NCBI RefSeq assembly: GCF_005543295.1
Contig: NZ_SRSG01000059.1
Location: 237,714-301,713, forward strand
Reading direction: 5' to 3'
Length of the DNA: 64,000 bases
Source of the DNA: Halalkalirubrum salinum
Lineage (GTDB): Archaea; Halobacteriota; Halobacteria; Halobacteriales; Haloferacaceae
In this document: positions 54,138 to 62,768 of the stretch, piece after piece
Layout of the letters: the number at the start of each line of letters is the position of its first letter
Position numbering within the stretch: position 1 is the stretch's first letter
Position numbers and translations under genes: made by a program
Notes under the pieces: generated by a model
What the model was told of the DNA's origin: nothing
Database searches by the model: none
What the model saw: the letters and a program-made list of their open reading frames with translations, nothing else

Positions 54138-54874
54138 CCGATCGCCCCTGCGTGGCCGTTTTTCGGCCGGATGACGAACGAATCGACGCCGCGGTCGAGA
54201 CCCTCGAATCGCTCGGGGTCGACGCCGTCGCGGATCCGATGTTGGCGATCGAACCGACAGGGACGCTGCCGGGATCGGACGCCGAGTTCGTCGTCTTCAC
54301 CAGCAAAACCGGCGTTGAGCTTGTCGCCGAAGCCGGCTGGGACCCCGGCGACGCGACGCTCTGTGTCATCGGCCCAAAGACCGCCGACGCGGCCCGTGCG
54401 GTGGACTGGACCGTCGACGTTGTTCCCGAGACGTTTACCTCCGCAGGACTGGTCGAGGTGCTGGCCGAGCAGATCCAGGGAGCACACGTCGAGGTTGCCC
54501 GCAGCGACCACGGCAGCGACGTCCTGCTTGCGGGCCTCGACGACGCCGATGCCAAGGTGACCGAAACAGTGTTGTACCGGCTGTCGATCCCTGAGTCAGC
54601 AGGTCGATCGATCGAACTCGCCGTGGCAGGCGACCTTGACGGCGCGGCATTCACCTCCTCGCTCACGATTGAACACTTCCTGACGGTCGCCGATCGGACC
54701 GACGACCGCGCGGCCGCGATCGCTGGGCTGGAGGATGCCGTCGTCGGCGCGATCGGCCCACCGACCGCCGAAACCGCCACGGCGGCTGGAATTGACGTTG
54801 ATGTGATTCCAGAGGATGCGACATTTGATGCGCTGGCGGAAGCGGTTTCGAAGGCGATCACCGACGACGAATAA
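54134..54874 (+). CDS. hemD: Uroporphyrinogen-III synthase
   Basis: The 246-aa two-lobe HemD-family protein has DPMLAIEPTG, FVVFTSKTGVEL, CVIGPKTADAAR, VEVARSDHGSDVL and VGAIGPPTAETATAAGI. It cyclises hydroxymethylbilane with D-ring inversion. HemD enzymes are weakly conserved, so the operon position (after cobA with a 4-base overlap) strengthens the call. Its last codons lie in a 24-bp tandem repeat that continues into the intergenic region before the convergent MCM gene. Confidence 0.92.
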   Translation: MTDRPCVAVFRPDDERIDAAVETLESLGVDAVADPMLAIEPTGTLPGSDAEFVVFTSKTGVELVAEAGWDPGDATLCVIGPKTADAARAVDWTVDVVPETFTSAGLVEVLAEQIQGAHVEVARSDHGSDVLLAGLDDADAKVTETVLYRLSIPESAGRSIELAVAGDLDGAAFTSSLTIEHFLTVADRTDDRAAAIAGLEDAVVGAIGPPTAETATAAGIDVDVIPEDATFDALAEAVSKAITDDE

Positions 54875-54935
54875 GAGGCGATCACCGACGACGAATAAGA
54901 GGCGGTTCCAAAAGCGATCACCGACCGAGAATAGG
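54841..54935 (+). repeat. Tandem duplication of the hemD tail
   Basis: The 24-base sequence starting AGGCGATCACCGACG occurs exactly at 54852-54875 and again at 54876-54899; the first copy encodes the hemD C-terminus and stop. A third, degenerate copy with more upstream sequence (GCGGTTCCAAAAGCGATCACC...) covers 54902-54935. All three end in an in-frame stop-like TAA or TAG. It separates the convergent hemD and MCM stops. Confidence 0.9.
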
Positions 54936-54938
54936 CGG

Positions 54939-57900
54939 TTACGTCGTCCGGAGGTAGTCTTGGGTGGGCTCGTACACCTCGCCCTTCCGGCGAAGCTTTT
55001 CAATTTCTTTTTCGGCTTTGGTCTGATCCATTCCGATCTCGCCGGCGCGTTCGAGAATTTCGTCGATCGGCGCGCCCTCCTCGTATTCCGCTTCGATGTC
55101 CGCGATGAGGCTTTTGATGTTCTTGATCCGATCGCGCTGGCTTTTCGAGGTGCCCGTCTCGACGACGTCGGCATCGAACTCCCCAGTTTCGGGATCGACA
55201 CCGATGTCTTGCAGACACGAGCGGACGATATCGATCACGCGCGTTGCGTCTTCGGGCTCGACGGTGTCCGACAGGCGGATGCGTGCGCTCGCCTCCGACA
55301 GCCTGACCAGCCCTTCAAGCTTCCGGGCGGTAACGGGAACTGGCGCATCCTCGTCGGCACCCTTCGATCGGAGGTCGACGTAGAAGTCCCGAATCGCCTC
55401 TTTTGCCTCGTCTGTCATCGTCGGGAAGCAGCTCCGCTTGGCGTGGGCGATGTACTTTCTGAGGAGCTCGGCGTCGATCTCTGGTGCGACTTCCTCTGTC
55501 ACTTCGTCGACCTGCGCTTGGGTGAACTCGGAGGTCGTGAGCCGCTCGCGTTGGGTGTTCAGCTCCCCGGCGTAGTTCGTTTTGAGGATGTGCTCGGCGA
55601 GGTTAGCGTCGTGATCGGGATCGGGCTGGTCTGTGACGGTGAAAATCAGATCGAATCGCGAGATCAACGCCGGCTCGAGGTCGATCTGCTCGCCGATCGG
55701 CTCGTAGCGATCGAACCGGCCGTACTTGGGGTTCGCCGCGCCGAGCAGCGAGCACCGCGATTTGAGTGTCGCGTTGATTCCGGCCTTCGAAACGCTGATC
55801 TGCTGTTGTTCGAGCGCCTCGTGCATCGCAGAGCGGTCCTCGGAGTTGTGGACGACCATGCCGTTGGCGACGAAGTTGTGCGTCTCCTCGACGGTGAGAT
55901 CGTAGACTTTCGGGTCAGGTCGATCTCCTACAGTCGACGTATCGATCTGGGTGACCGAAGCGACGCGACGACAGGTCACGTCACCGTGAGGGTCTTCGGG
56001 CTGGTCGGTCTCTGACCGATCGACCGGGGCTCCCGACGACTCGGGGATGACAACGGAGCCACCGTCCGTCGCCGCGGCTGGTGACTGCGTCGGACGGTCC
56101 TCGGGGACGTACACTCGATCGCCCGCCTCAAGCGCTGCGGCTGAGCGTTCGATCCGCTCGCCGTCTTCGAAGACGAAGAACGGATGGTCGGGCGTCGACG
56201 TGAGTGATTCGCCGGATTCGAGCGTCACCGCCGTGAGTTCCTCGGGCGCGTTGTACTCGTGGACCGCAGTCACCGATCGGCGGACGAGCCGACCCGCCTC
56301 GGTCATGGTCCACACGTCGAAATCGACATCGCGGATTGTACGACCGTTCGGGAGTTCTTCGATCGCACCCGCGGTGGCTGCCTCCTCCGCAATAGCCTCG
56401 ATTCGTTTGGATTGGCCATCTCCACGTTGGACGAGGGTATCACCAGTCACACAGCGCATCTTGTCTAACTCGTCGACAGCGGCGATCCCCTTGTCCGCGA
56501 GCACGAGCGCACCGGCTTCGAGCGTCCACTGCTGGCCGTCGCCGAAGTCATCGCGTACCGCCGCAGCGGTGTTGTGCGTAATCACGCCGTTGGCGACGAA
56601 GTTATGCGTCTCTGGGACGGTCAGATCGTAGACCTCCTTCCGCCCGGTGTCTTCGATCGAAACGACCTCGTCCCACCGGAGTTGTGCGTCGATGGCCTCC
56701 TCAACGATCGTGTGCGCCTCGCCCAGATCGAGATCTGCACACATCGCTGTCGCGCGCGATCGAGAGGGATTGTCTCCACGGGTCAGATTCGTATGATACG
56801 ACCCTGCTGGTATGTCCACGGCTTCAAGCGCAGAGCCAATCGGGAGTTTCTCACCCCGTCGATCGGCATCGTCGACAACCTCCTCAAGCGCCTTCGATTT
56901 GACCGACGCGCCGAACCCAATCCGATCCGCGAAGCCATCGAGATTTCGGCCGTAGATCGCAAGATGGGTCTGTACTGCTTTGGTCTCGATCGTCTGCCCA
57001 GAGTCGAGTTCGTACGTGCCGCGGCGATCGCGGTCGCGGGTTCGTGAACGAATACCGTACGTTTCGAGCATGAGCTGTACCTGTCTGGCAAGCGCAGGAC
57101 TGATCGTCGAGAACTGCACGCTCGATCCACCGTCGGTTCGTCCACACACCGACCCGTCGGCGTCGAACAACCCACGGAGGAACGCGTCGGCGTGTTCGGC
57201 CGTCGTCAGCCGCGGGTCGAGTGCTAACTCGTCTTTCGGTGTCCGCATACCAAGATTTGCAAACCACCGCGCGATCGTGACGCTCTGGATCCGAATGCAC
57301 GGGACTCGCCCGTCTTGATGTTCGATTTCGACGGATTTGTCGAACTGCGATTCGATGATCGACGCAGCCCGATTCAAAATCTCCTCGTCGCTGTTCGAGA
57401 TGCGAACCATGCCACGGTTGCCGTCCCGGCGATCGATCGCAATGTCGCCGTCACCGAAGACCAGACCGACGAGATACAGTAACTCCTCGTCGAACTCGGT
57501 TGGGATTCGGATGCTGTCGCCGTGGTTGACCATTGCTCGTTCGATGTCGATATCGTCGAAATCTGCGTCGATCGCCGCAAGAATCCGACCAAGTCGATCC
57601 CGCGGGAGGTGTCTGTTCGACAGCGAATCGTAAATGAAGTCCTCCGACAGCCCGATCGCAGCCGCTGCATCCCGAAGCGTGCCGAACGTCGCGGTGAGCT
57701 CACGGCGAAGGAACTCGATAGATTCTGCGGTCGGCTTGAGTTTCTCGGTGGTCAACCCGAGGAAGTCTGATACCGGCGGCGTCGATCGATCGATCACGTC
57801 GTATTTCGGCACCGCGACGTGATCGCCGGATTCAACATCCGACATCGATCGCCACTCAAGACCCTCGTCACTACAGACGAGCACTGGCGTGTTAACCGAC

Positions 57901-59771
57901 GTTTCGAGCCGCTTGCCGTGGGCAGTTTCGAGGCGACGGCATGGCTTTTTCGGCATCCGCCACACGTGAGAACTCGATCGGCGGTCGATCGAGCCAGCGT
58001 CGCGGTTGTACGTGTAGAGGCCGTATTCAGCTTCAGCCGGTACGTTCTCATCAACCGGCTTGGGATGATGTTCGTGGGCGAGTTCACGGATCGGACGCAG
58101 TCCGTCGTCGGTGTGAATCAGCGTATCGCCGGTGACACAAAGCCCCGCCGACGAGGACCCTTTCCCAGAGGTGTACACCGATCGCGGGGCGATATTCTGG
58201 ATGTACGAGAGCATCTGGGAGTTGTGCGAGACGATCTCGTTCGTGAGATAGGTGTGTGTGCCATCGATTTCGAGATCGTACACCCACGCCTCGTTGGGGT
58301 CGTAGCGGTCGATCGAGTCGATTCGATCCCAGCGGATCTGTCGAGACGCCGGCGCTGCGGGAGATTGAGACGCGACACCCCCGTCCGCGATCGAGACGGA
58401 CGCGGTCCCCCCATCTGCGATCGCTACCGGGGCAGTGGCGATCGCGTCGCCAACGCTGAGCCGATCGGCCCGGCAAGCAACGTGACCGCCAGCGGTGGGG
58501 ACAAAAAGCGGGTGCGACGGCGTGACGTCGAGTTCGCGGCCAGCTTCGGTTCGGATCCGGTACATCGTATCGGGAGCCTCGCGTTTCCACACTTTGGTTG
58601 CCGTCGCCGGCGCGATCGTCCCGTCAGTGTGGAGCGAGGGTACCTCGATGGCAACGTCGTCCCACATACCGTCGTCAATCGGTTTTGGATCAGTCAGATT
58701 TGATTCGACGAGTTCGCCGATTGGAGCCGATCGTCCGTCCGCAAGGGTGACCGCAGTGTCTCCTGAGACGCACTTGCCGGTCCCCGGGTCGCCGATGAGA
58801 AGCATGTGCAGGTCGCCGCGGATCCGCGAGCCGTCAGGGAGGTGTTTGGTGACGCCCGAAAACAGCTGTAAGATCATCGCGAGCTTCTCCTCGTCGTAGC
58901 CGTAGATCGACGGCGCGACCGAGGCGACCATCTTTTCGTAAATGTCGGGGTCCGAAGAGAGTTCAACGATCTCGGTCACGTCCTCTTCAGAGATGTCCAT
59001 GTCTTCGAACTCCTCGTCCTCGACAGTAATCGAGACGCCGTCCATGTAGAGATCGAACAGCGCAGACTTCTCTTGGCCGTCAGACATCTGCTCGATGTGT
59101 AACACCCCGACGACAGTGACATGATCGCCTGGAGTCACCTTCCCGGTGATGTCGTCTTCGATATTGATGTCGATGCTCTGAGGCGTTTCGCCGCCGCGAA
59201 GCCCCTCGGGGCTCTCTTGGACCCGAATTTTCTGGGCGTCGATGAACTCGGATTGATCGAAGTTGATGCGGAACGGCCCCTGTCGCTCACAGCCTTGACA
59301 CTCGTGAGGTTCTTGAAAGCCACCGTCGGCCTGCGGAATGTACGTCATCGTGCCACAGCGTTGGCACTCGAAGGCCGCCTCGGTAATCTTCGGCCGAACG
59401 TCGGTCGCCTTGCGGACGATTCCCTGCACCGCGATCAGCGTACCGATGTGATCGTCGTGGACCCGAATGTTTCGGATGTCGATCGTCCCCGGGAGATTTC
59501 GCATCCGGACGTGAGCGTTGCCGAGTTTGACATCCGCAGGGAGGTCGAACAGCCGTAGTCCCTCTTCAGCGTACTCGGTGAGCTGGTCGGGTTTCGCCCG
59601 AAAGTCCTCCGCGAGGTCCCGATCGAACCGATACAGATCGTCGTAGTCGATGTATAGCGATCGCTGCTCGTTCGGGTACCGCTGGGCGAGTTTCCCGATC
59701 TCGTCCCGGTAGTATCCCCGATAGAACTGAATGAACCGCTCTGTGAGGTCCTGGTTTCCCGCCTGAGCCAT
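54939..59771 (-). CDS. mcm: MCM replicative helicase interrupted by three inteins
   Basis: The 1610-aa reading frame encodes a ~700-aa MCM plus three in-frame inteins. The N-terminal extein part has a Cys-x2-Cys zinc site (FECQRCG, HECQGCER) and the pore hairpin region. The AAA+ core has Walker A GDPGTGK/S, the VDELDKM Walker B and the arginine finger SRFDL, and the C-terminus is a winged helix. The inteins are at residues 334-517, 545-1067 and 1107-1309, placed inside the P-loop, in the pre-sensor region after SSAGL, and just after Walker B. Without splicing the ATPase cannot form. The MCM hexamer unwinds DNA at forks with PCNA, RPA and Orc. Its stop faces hemD 64 bases away. Confidence 0.97.
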   Translation of the reverse strand: MAQAGNQDLTERFIQFYRGYYRDEIGKLAQRYPNEQRSLYIDYDDLYRFDRDLAEDFRAKPDQLTEYAEEGLRLFDLPADVKLGNAHVRMRNLPGTIDIRNIRVHDDHIGTLIAVQGIVRKATDVRPKITEAAFECQRCGTMTYIPQADGGFQEPHECQGCERQGPFRINFDQSEFIDAQKIRVQESPEGLRGGETPQSIDINIEDDITGKVTPGDHVTVVGVLHIEQMSDGQEKSALFDLYMDGVSITVEDEEFEDMDISEEDVTEIVELSSDPDIYEKMVASVAPSIYGYDEEKLAMILQLFSGVTKHLPDGSRIRGDLHMLLIGDPGTGKCVSGDTAVTLADGRSAPIGELVESNLTDPKPIDDGMWDDVAIEVPSLHTDGTIAPATATKVWKREAPDTMYRIRTEAGRELDVTPSHPLFVPTAGGHVACRADRLSVGDAIATAPVAIADGGTASVSIADGGVASQSPAAPASRQIRWDRIDSIDRYDPNEAWVYDLEIDGTHTYLTNEIVSHNSQMLSYIQNIAPRSVYTSGKGSSSAGLCVTGDTLIHTDDGLRPIRELAHEHHPKPVDENVPAEAEYGLYTYNRDAGSIDRRSSSHVWRMPKKPCRRLETAHGKRLETSVNTPVLVCSDEGLEWRSMSDVESGDHVAVPKYDVIDRSTPPVSDFLGLTTEKLKPTAESIEFLRRELTATFGTLRDAAAAIGLSEDFIYDSLSNRHLPRDRLGRILAAIDADFDDIDIERAMVNHGDSIRIPTEFDEELLYLVGLVFGDGDIAIDRRDGNRGMVRISNSDEEILNRAASIIESQFDKSVEIEHQDGRVPCIRIQSVTIARWFANLGMRTPKDELALDPRLTTAEHADAFLRGLFDADGSVCGRTDGGSSVQFSTISPALARQVQLMLETYGIRSRTRDRDRRGTYELDSGQTIETKAVQTHLAIYGRNLDGFADRIGFGASVKSKALEEVVDDADRRGEKLPIGSALEAVDIPAGSYHTNLTRGDNPSRSRATAMCADLDLGEAHTIVEEAIDAQLRWDEVVSIEDTGRKEVYDLTVPETHNFVANGVITHNTAAAVRDDFGDGQQWTLEAGALVLADKGIAAVDELDKMRCVTGDTLVQRGDGQSKRIEAIAEEAATAGAIEELPNGRTIRDVDFDVWTMTEAGRLVRRSVTAVHEYNAPEELTAVTLESGESLTSTPDHPFFVFEDGERIERSAAALEAGDRVYVPEDRPTQSPAAATDGGSVVIPESSGAPVDRSETDQPEDPHGDVTCRRVASVTQIDTSTVGDRPDPKVYDLTVEETHNFVANGMVVHNSEDRSAMHEALEQQQISVSKAGINATLKSRCSLLGAANPKYGRFDRYEPIGEQIDLEPALISRFDLIFTVTDQPDPDHDANLAEHILKTNYAGELNTQRERLTTSEFTQAQVDEVTEEVAPEIDAELLRKYIAHAKRSCFPTMTDEAKEAIRDFYVDLRSKGADEDAPVPVTARKLEGLVRLSEASARIRLSDTVEPEDATRVIDIVRSCLQDIGVDPETGEFDADVVETGTSKSQRDRIKNIKSLIADIEAEYEEGAPIDEILERAGEIGMDQTKAEKEIEKLRRKGEVYEPTQDYLRTT
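55845..56453 (-). other. Intein C in MCM: mini-intein after Walker B
   Basis: This is residues 1107-1309 (203 aa), opening CVTGDTLVQR right after DELDKMR and ending NGMVVHN before extein Ser. It has block B TPDHPFFVF and a C-terminal VYDLTVEETHNFVANG nearly identical to intein B, but no LAGLIDADG motifs. A low-complexity stretch in the middle (PESSGAPVDRSETDQPEDP) marks where an endonuclease may have been lost. Confidence 0.93.
56571..58139 (-). mobile_element. Intein B in MCM with a LAGLIDADG homing endonuclease
   Basis: This is residues 545-1067 (523 aa), opening CVTGDTLIHT after SSAGL and ending NGVITHN before extein Thr. It contains the two LAGLIDADG-type motifs, YLVGLVFGDGDI (about intein residues 222-233) and LRGLFDADGSV (321-331), so it is a full intein with a probable DOD endonuclease. 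Block B reads TSVNTPVLV, with Asn where the usual TxxH histidine stands, while Cys1, the end His-Asn and Thr+1 are intact. It is likely to be capable of homing; splicing ability is inferred. Confidence 0.92.
58221..58772 (-). other. Intein A in MCM: mini-intein in the Walker A loop
   Basis: This is residues 334-517 (184 aa), opening CVSGDTAVTL directly after the P-loop Lys and ending NEIVSHN before extein Ser. It has block A, block B TPSHPLFV and C-terminal VYDLEIDGTHTYLT, but no LAGLIDADG region. It is therefore a splicing domain without a homing endonuclease, with Cys1, His-Asn end and Ser+1 all intact. Confidence 0.93.
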
Positions 59772-60207
59772 TGAAAATAGGGTATGTCGTCATCACGTAT
59801 GAACCTCAGCATCTCTCAATATACCCGAACGTTTGTGGTGTGGGCGATCGAGGCGATCTGTGAGCCTGTACGAAAGAGAAATCAGCCGCTCGGGTGGTAG
59901 TGTGTAGTGATTCGAACAGATTACCGCTAAAATGCTCACTCGTCGTCTTCGTCTGCGAGAGCCTGATACAAGTCTGCGTTCTCCTCAACATCACGAGCCA
60001 TGTCTCGTTCGGCGTCCCAGTTCATCGGCATACTAGTATTAACGGGGTTTCCGGTGAAATGTGTTTCCCTCAGGAGCGCTATTTCTCGCTCATAACGGTC
60101 CCCCAGAACCCGCAGATTACGCGGCTTTCGTCAGTGGTACTGATGATGACTCACCTCCGACACTAGAAACGTCTCTCGCCGTCGTGCGATTTCTGGTTAT
60201 AAATGAG
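59772..60207. other. Gene-poor region between mcm and tRNA-Pro
   Basis: This 436-base stretch holds one doubtful short minus-strand frame (59936-60031). Apart from a possible mcm promoter (TGAAAATAGG near 59771-59780 is not convincing), I see no other gene, repeat or hairpin. Unlike the tRNA-Val and tRNA-Arg genes, no copies of the tRNA-Pro 3' end are found here. Confidence 0.5.
59936..60031 (-). CDS. Possible 31-residue acidic peptide
   Basis: The frame encodes MPMNWDAERDMARDVEENAD then LYQALADEDDE. The composition is strongly haloarchaeal acidic and the sequence is amphipathic helical. I do not recognise a family. The TTAATACT box is only about 10 bases before the first ATG, too close for a leaderless start, though it would suit the third Met. 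It may be a real microprotein or chance. Confidence 0.35.
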   Translation of the reverse strand: MPMNWDAERDMARDVEENADLYQALADEDDE

Positions 60208-60280
60208 TGGGTTCGCCCAGATTTGAACTGGGGTTACAACGTCCCAAACGTCGAAGGATACCAAGCTACCCCACGAACCC
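60208..60280 (-). tRNA. tRNA-Pro (UGG)
   Basis: The minus strand gives a cloverleaf with acceptor GGGTTCG/CGAACCC, anticodon stem CGACG/CGTTG around TTTGGGA, and T-arm CCCAG-TTCAAAT-CTGGG. The discriminator is A and CCA is not encoded. Anticodon UGG reads CCA and CCG proline codons. No intron. Confidence 0.96.
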
Positions 60281-60368
60281 GTGATCAATCGTTGCGCCGT
60301 TTTGATCTAAAGGGTTTCGTTCTCGGGACGGCCACGCGATCAGCTGACACGGGATGTGGGTGGTACAC

Positions 60369-62612
60369 TCATTCATCCGGAGCAAGCGTCGACAGCGCAA
60401 ACCCCCACGGTACGTCGACAGCTTCGTCACCGAATCCCTGTTCGAACGCGTAGCCGTCGCCATCCTGCGGATCAGCTGTCTCGGGGTGTGTCGTAACAAT
60501 GAATCGCATGGTGCTGCGCTCACCGGGATCGTACGCCGTTGTACTCCGGCCCCGGACGATCGACTCATGAGGAAGAAATGCCGGTTCCCACCAGCCTGAG
60601 TCGGTGCGATCGACGAACCCTGGCGCGTACCCGGTCGCAGGAAGGAGAACCAGTCGTCGTGCCGCCGGTCCAAGCCCGACAGACGAAGCGAATGGCCAGC
60701 GCCGCATCGATGTGATCAGTGATCGCTCGTCGGTGACATTCTCAAGTGTCACCTCGATCAGGCCCGGATGAGTGTCGGTGACCGGTGCAAGCACGTCGAC
60801 GGTGAACCGACCCATGAACTCCTCGGGAAGTTCCACCTCGTCGGCGACCACAAGCTCATGCACGATCGCTCCGTCGTCGGTCCCCCGATCGACAAGTTCG
60901 ACCGTACCCGTTACCGAAAGCTGCCAGCCGTCGTGATCATTTTCCCGATCGGCGGGAAACAGCGTCTGTTCGATGGAAAATTCGTACGTGCCTGGCTGAA
61001 TGCCGTGGGTCTCATCCGAAATCGAGTAGGTTTCGCGCACCGTGTCGCCAGGCTGGATCGCTGTCGAGAGGCCGATACTGTTCACGCCTGTAATCCCGAG
61101 ATGGGGGCTGGTATGCACGTGAGTGGTCTCTTCGTAGGCCGGCGTCCAGGCAACGAGGTTCTGCGCATCATCGTGTAGCGAGAAGATACCGAACGGCTCT
61201 GGGGCACCGGTGTTGAAACTGAGTACTTCATCGCTCTGGTTCTCAATAGCAAGCGAGATCGACACCGTGTCGTCCTCGTCGACACCATCTCCGTCGATCG
61301 CAAACGAAACGGCTACTGGGGCATCCTCGTCGACAGTGACGTCCGATTCCGAACGCACGTCGAAGCCACCCATGCCGAAAGAAAAGTCAGTCTCGGCGTA
61401 GGTCGGCTCCGCTGGGGCCGCTCCGCGATCAGGAATCGGCTCTGCATCCGACGGCCACACGCCGGCATGGCCGTCTCCTGACTCGATCGCCATCACTCGA
61501 CCGCCAACACTCACGTACAGCGTTTCGTCAGCGATCGCAGGGGGGCTCACCGGCCACTGGAACCGAAGCCACCACTCAAGGTCGCCTGTTTTGCGATCGA
61601 ATGCGTATATCCGGGTTCGCGTGGTGACGTAAACCGTCTTCTCGGTACCGACAGCGCTCCCGGCCCCGAGATGGTCATCCCCGTAGGTCCACTCGACCTC
61701 GCCGGTCGCAGTATCCACAGCGAACGCCCGACCAATCCACTCGTCGTCTTCTCGTTGCCGACCTGGGAAATAGAGTGTGTCATCAATCGCGGCGATGTCC
61801 GTGTTGCGAAAGCTTCCGGGAAGCGTCCAGTCACGGTCGCCGGTCGCAGCATCGTGAGCGATCAGATCGCCGCGTGTGCCAACAAAGACGGTCCCGTTCG
61901 CGACAGTCGGTGGTCCGCCAGCTCGATCGATTTCCTTTTTCCACTCGGTCTCACCTGTTTCGGCGTCGAGCGCGAGCAGATCGGCGTTCCCAACGGCGAA
62001 GACACGTCCGTCCGCGACTGTCGGGGTCGTGATCGTGTGGATCTCGCGATGCCAGCGTCTGTCTCCGGTCGCGACATCCAGTGCAACAAGTGGACCACCC
62101 CCGCCCGCAGCAGTGAAAACGGTGTCATCGGCGAATGCGAGCCCCCACGAGGTATCGAGGTGGTCCATCCACTTCTGTTCGCCCGTCTCAGCGTTGAGCG
62201 CGTACACCCCACTCGCTGCCGCGTAGACGGTTCCATCGTTGACCGCGAGTGCGCGTGCAATATCGTCGCCGATCGGCGCCTCCCATTGTGTGTCACCGGT
62301 GGTCTCATCGAGCGCAACAACCAACTGGTTTTGGAGGCCAGTTCCGGCGTATACCGTCCCGTCCTCGATGACCGGAGCGGTCGAGAGCCCCCACGTATTG
62401 CTCCACCAACGGATCCGCCCACCACCATCCGGGCCGGCCATGGCTGTGGCTCCAGTGTGCGCGCCATCGGCCTGGAATTGACGCCATTCATTATTTACGG
62501 TGTCGGAGGTGGAGTTGGGATCAGTGTGTGGATTTTCTGTCTCATCGAGACACCCGGTGAAGAGGGCGACACCTCCAGTCGTCGCCCCAGACAGCAGCGT
62601 TCTGCGGTACAT
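60369..62612 (-). CDS. Surface lipoprotein with PQQ-like beta-propeller and C-terminal beta domain
   Basis: The 747-aa protein has a signal peptide and lipobox (FTGC, Cys 20). From about residue 45 to 390 it carries seven or eight repeats of the PQQ/WD-type blade, seen as GTVYAGTG.NQLVVALDETTGDTQWE-like units (YALNAETGEQKW, LVALDVATGDRRW, LLALDAETGETEW, AFAVDTATGEVEW). The C-terminal ~300 residues are beta-rich with VSISLAIENQSDEVLSFNTGAPEPFG, resembling the BsuPI/Ig-like domain. It probably sits on the outer face of the membrane. The function of such propellers in haloarchaea is unknown. A second smaller propeller lipoprotein lies 156 bases upstream on the same strand. Confidence 0.88.
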   Translation of the reverse strand: MYRRTLLSGATTGGVALFTGCLDETENPHTDPNSTSDTVNNEWRQFQADGAHTGATAMAGPDGGGRIRWWSNTWGLSTAPVIEDGTVYAGTGLQNQLVVALDETTGDTQWEAPIGDDIARALAVNDGTVYAAASGVYALNAETGEQKWMDHLDTSWGLAFADDTVFTAAGGGGPLVALDVATGDRRWHREIHTITTPTVADGRVFAVGNADLLALDAETGETEWKKEIDRAGGPPTVANGTVFVGTRGDLIAHDAATGDRDWTLPGSFRNTDIAAIDDTLYFPGRQREDDEWIGRAFAVDTATGEVEWTYGDDHLGAGSAVGTEKTVYVTTRTRIYAFDRKTGDLEWWLRFQWPVSPPAIADETLYVSVGGRVMAIESGDGHAGVWPSDAEPIPDRGAAPAEPTYAETDFSFGMGGFDVRSESDVTVDEDAPVAVSFAIDGDGVDEDDTVSISLAIENQSDEVLSFNTGAPEPFGIFSLHDDAQNLVAWTPAYEETTHVHTSPHLGITGVNSIGLSTAIQPGDTVRETYSISDETHGIQPGTYEFSIEQTLFPADRENDHDGWQLSVTGTVELVDRGTDDGAIVHELVVADEVELPEEFMGRFTVDVLAPVTDTHPGLIEVTLENVTDERSLITSMRRWPFASSVGLGPAARRLVLLPATGYAPGFVDRTDSGWWEPAFLPHESIVRGRSTTAYDPGERSTMRFIVTTHPETADPQDGDGYAFEQGFGDEAVDVPWGFALSTLAPDE

Positions 62613-62768
62613 ACGTGAATGTGTGGTCTCGATCAAAAAGTAGTTCTGTAGACACAAACACCGATCGTACATACCGGTGAACCACTACGGCGATTTGAGT
62701 TCTAGCTCCTGCGAGCAACCGATCTGAGAGTGAAGACTCGTTTGGACGAATCGCGAGCGTACCCGTAC

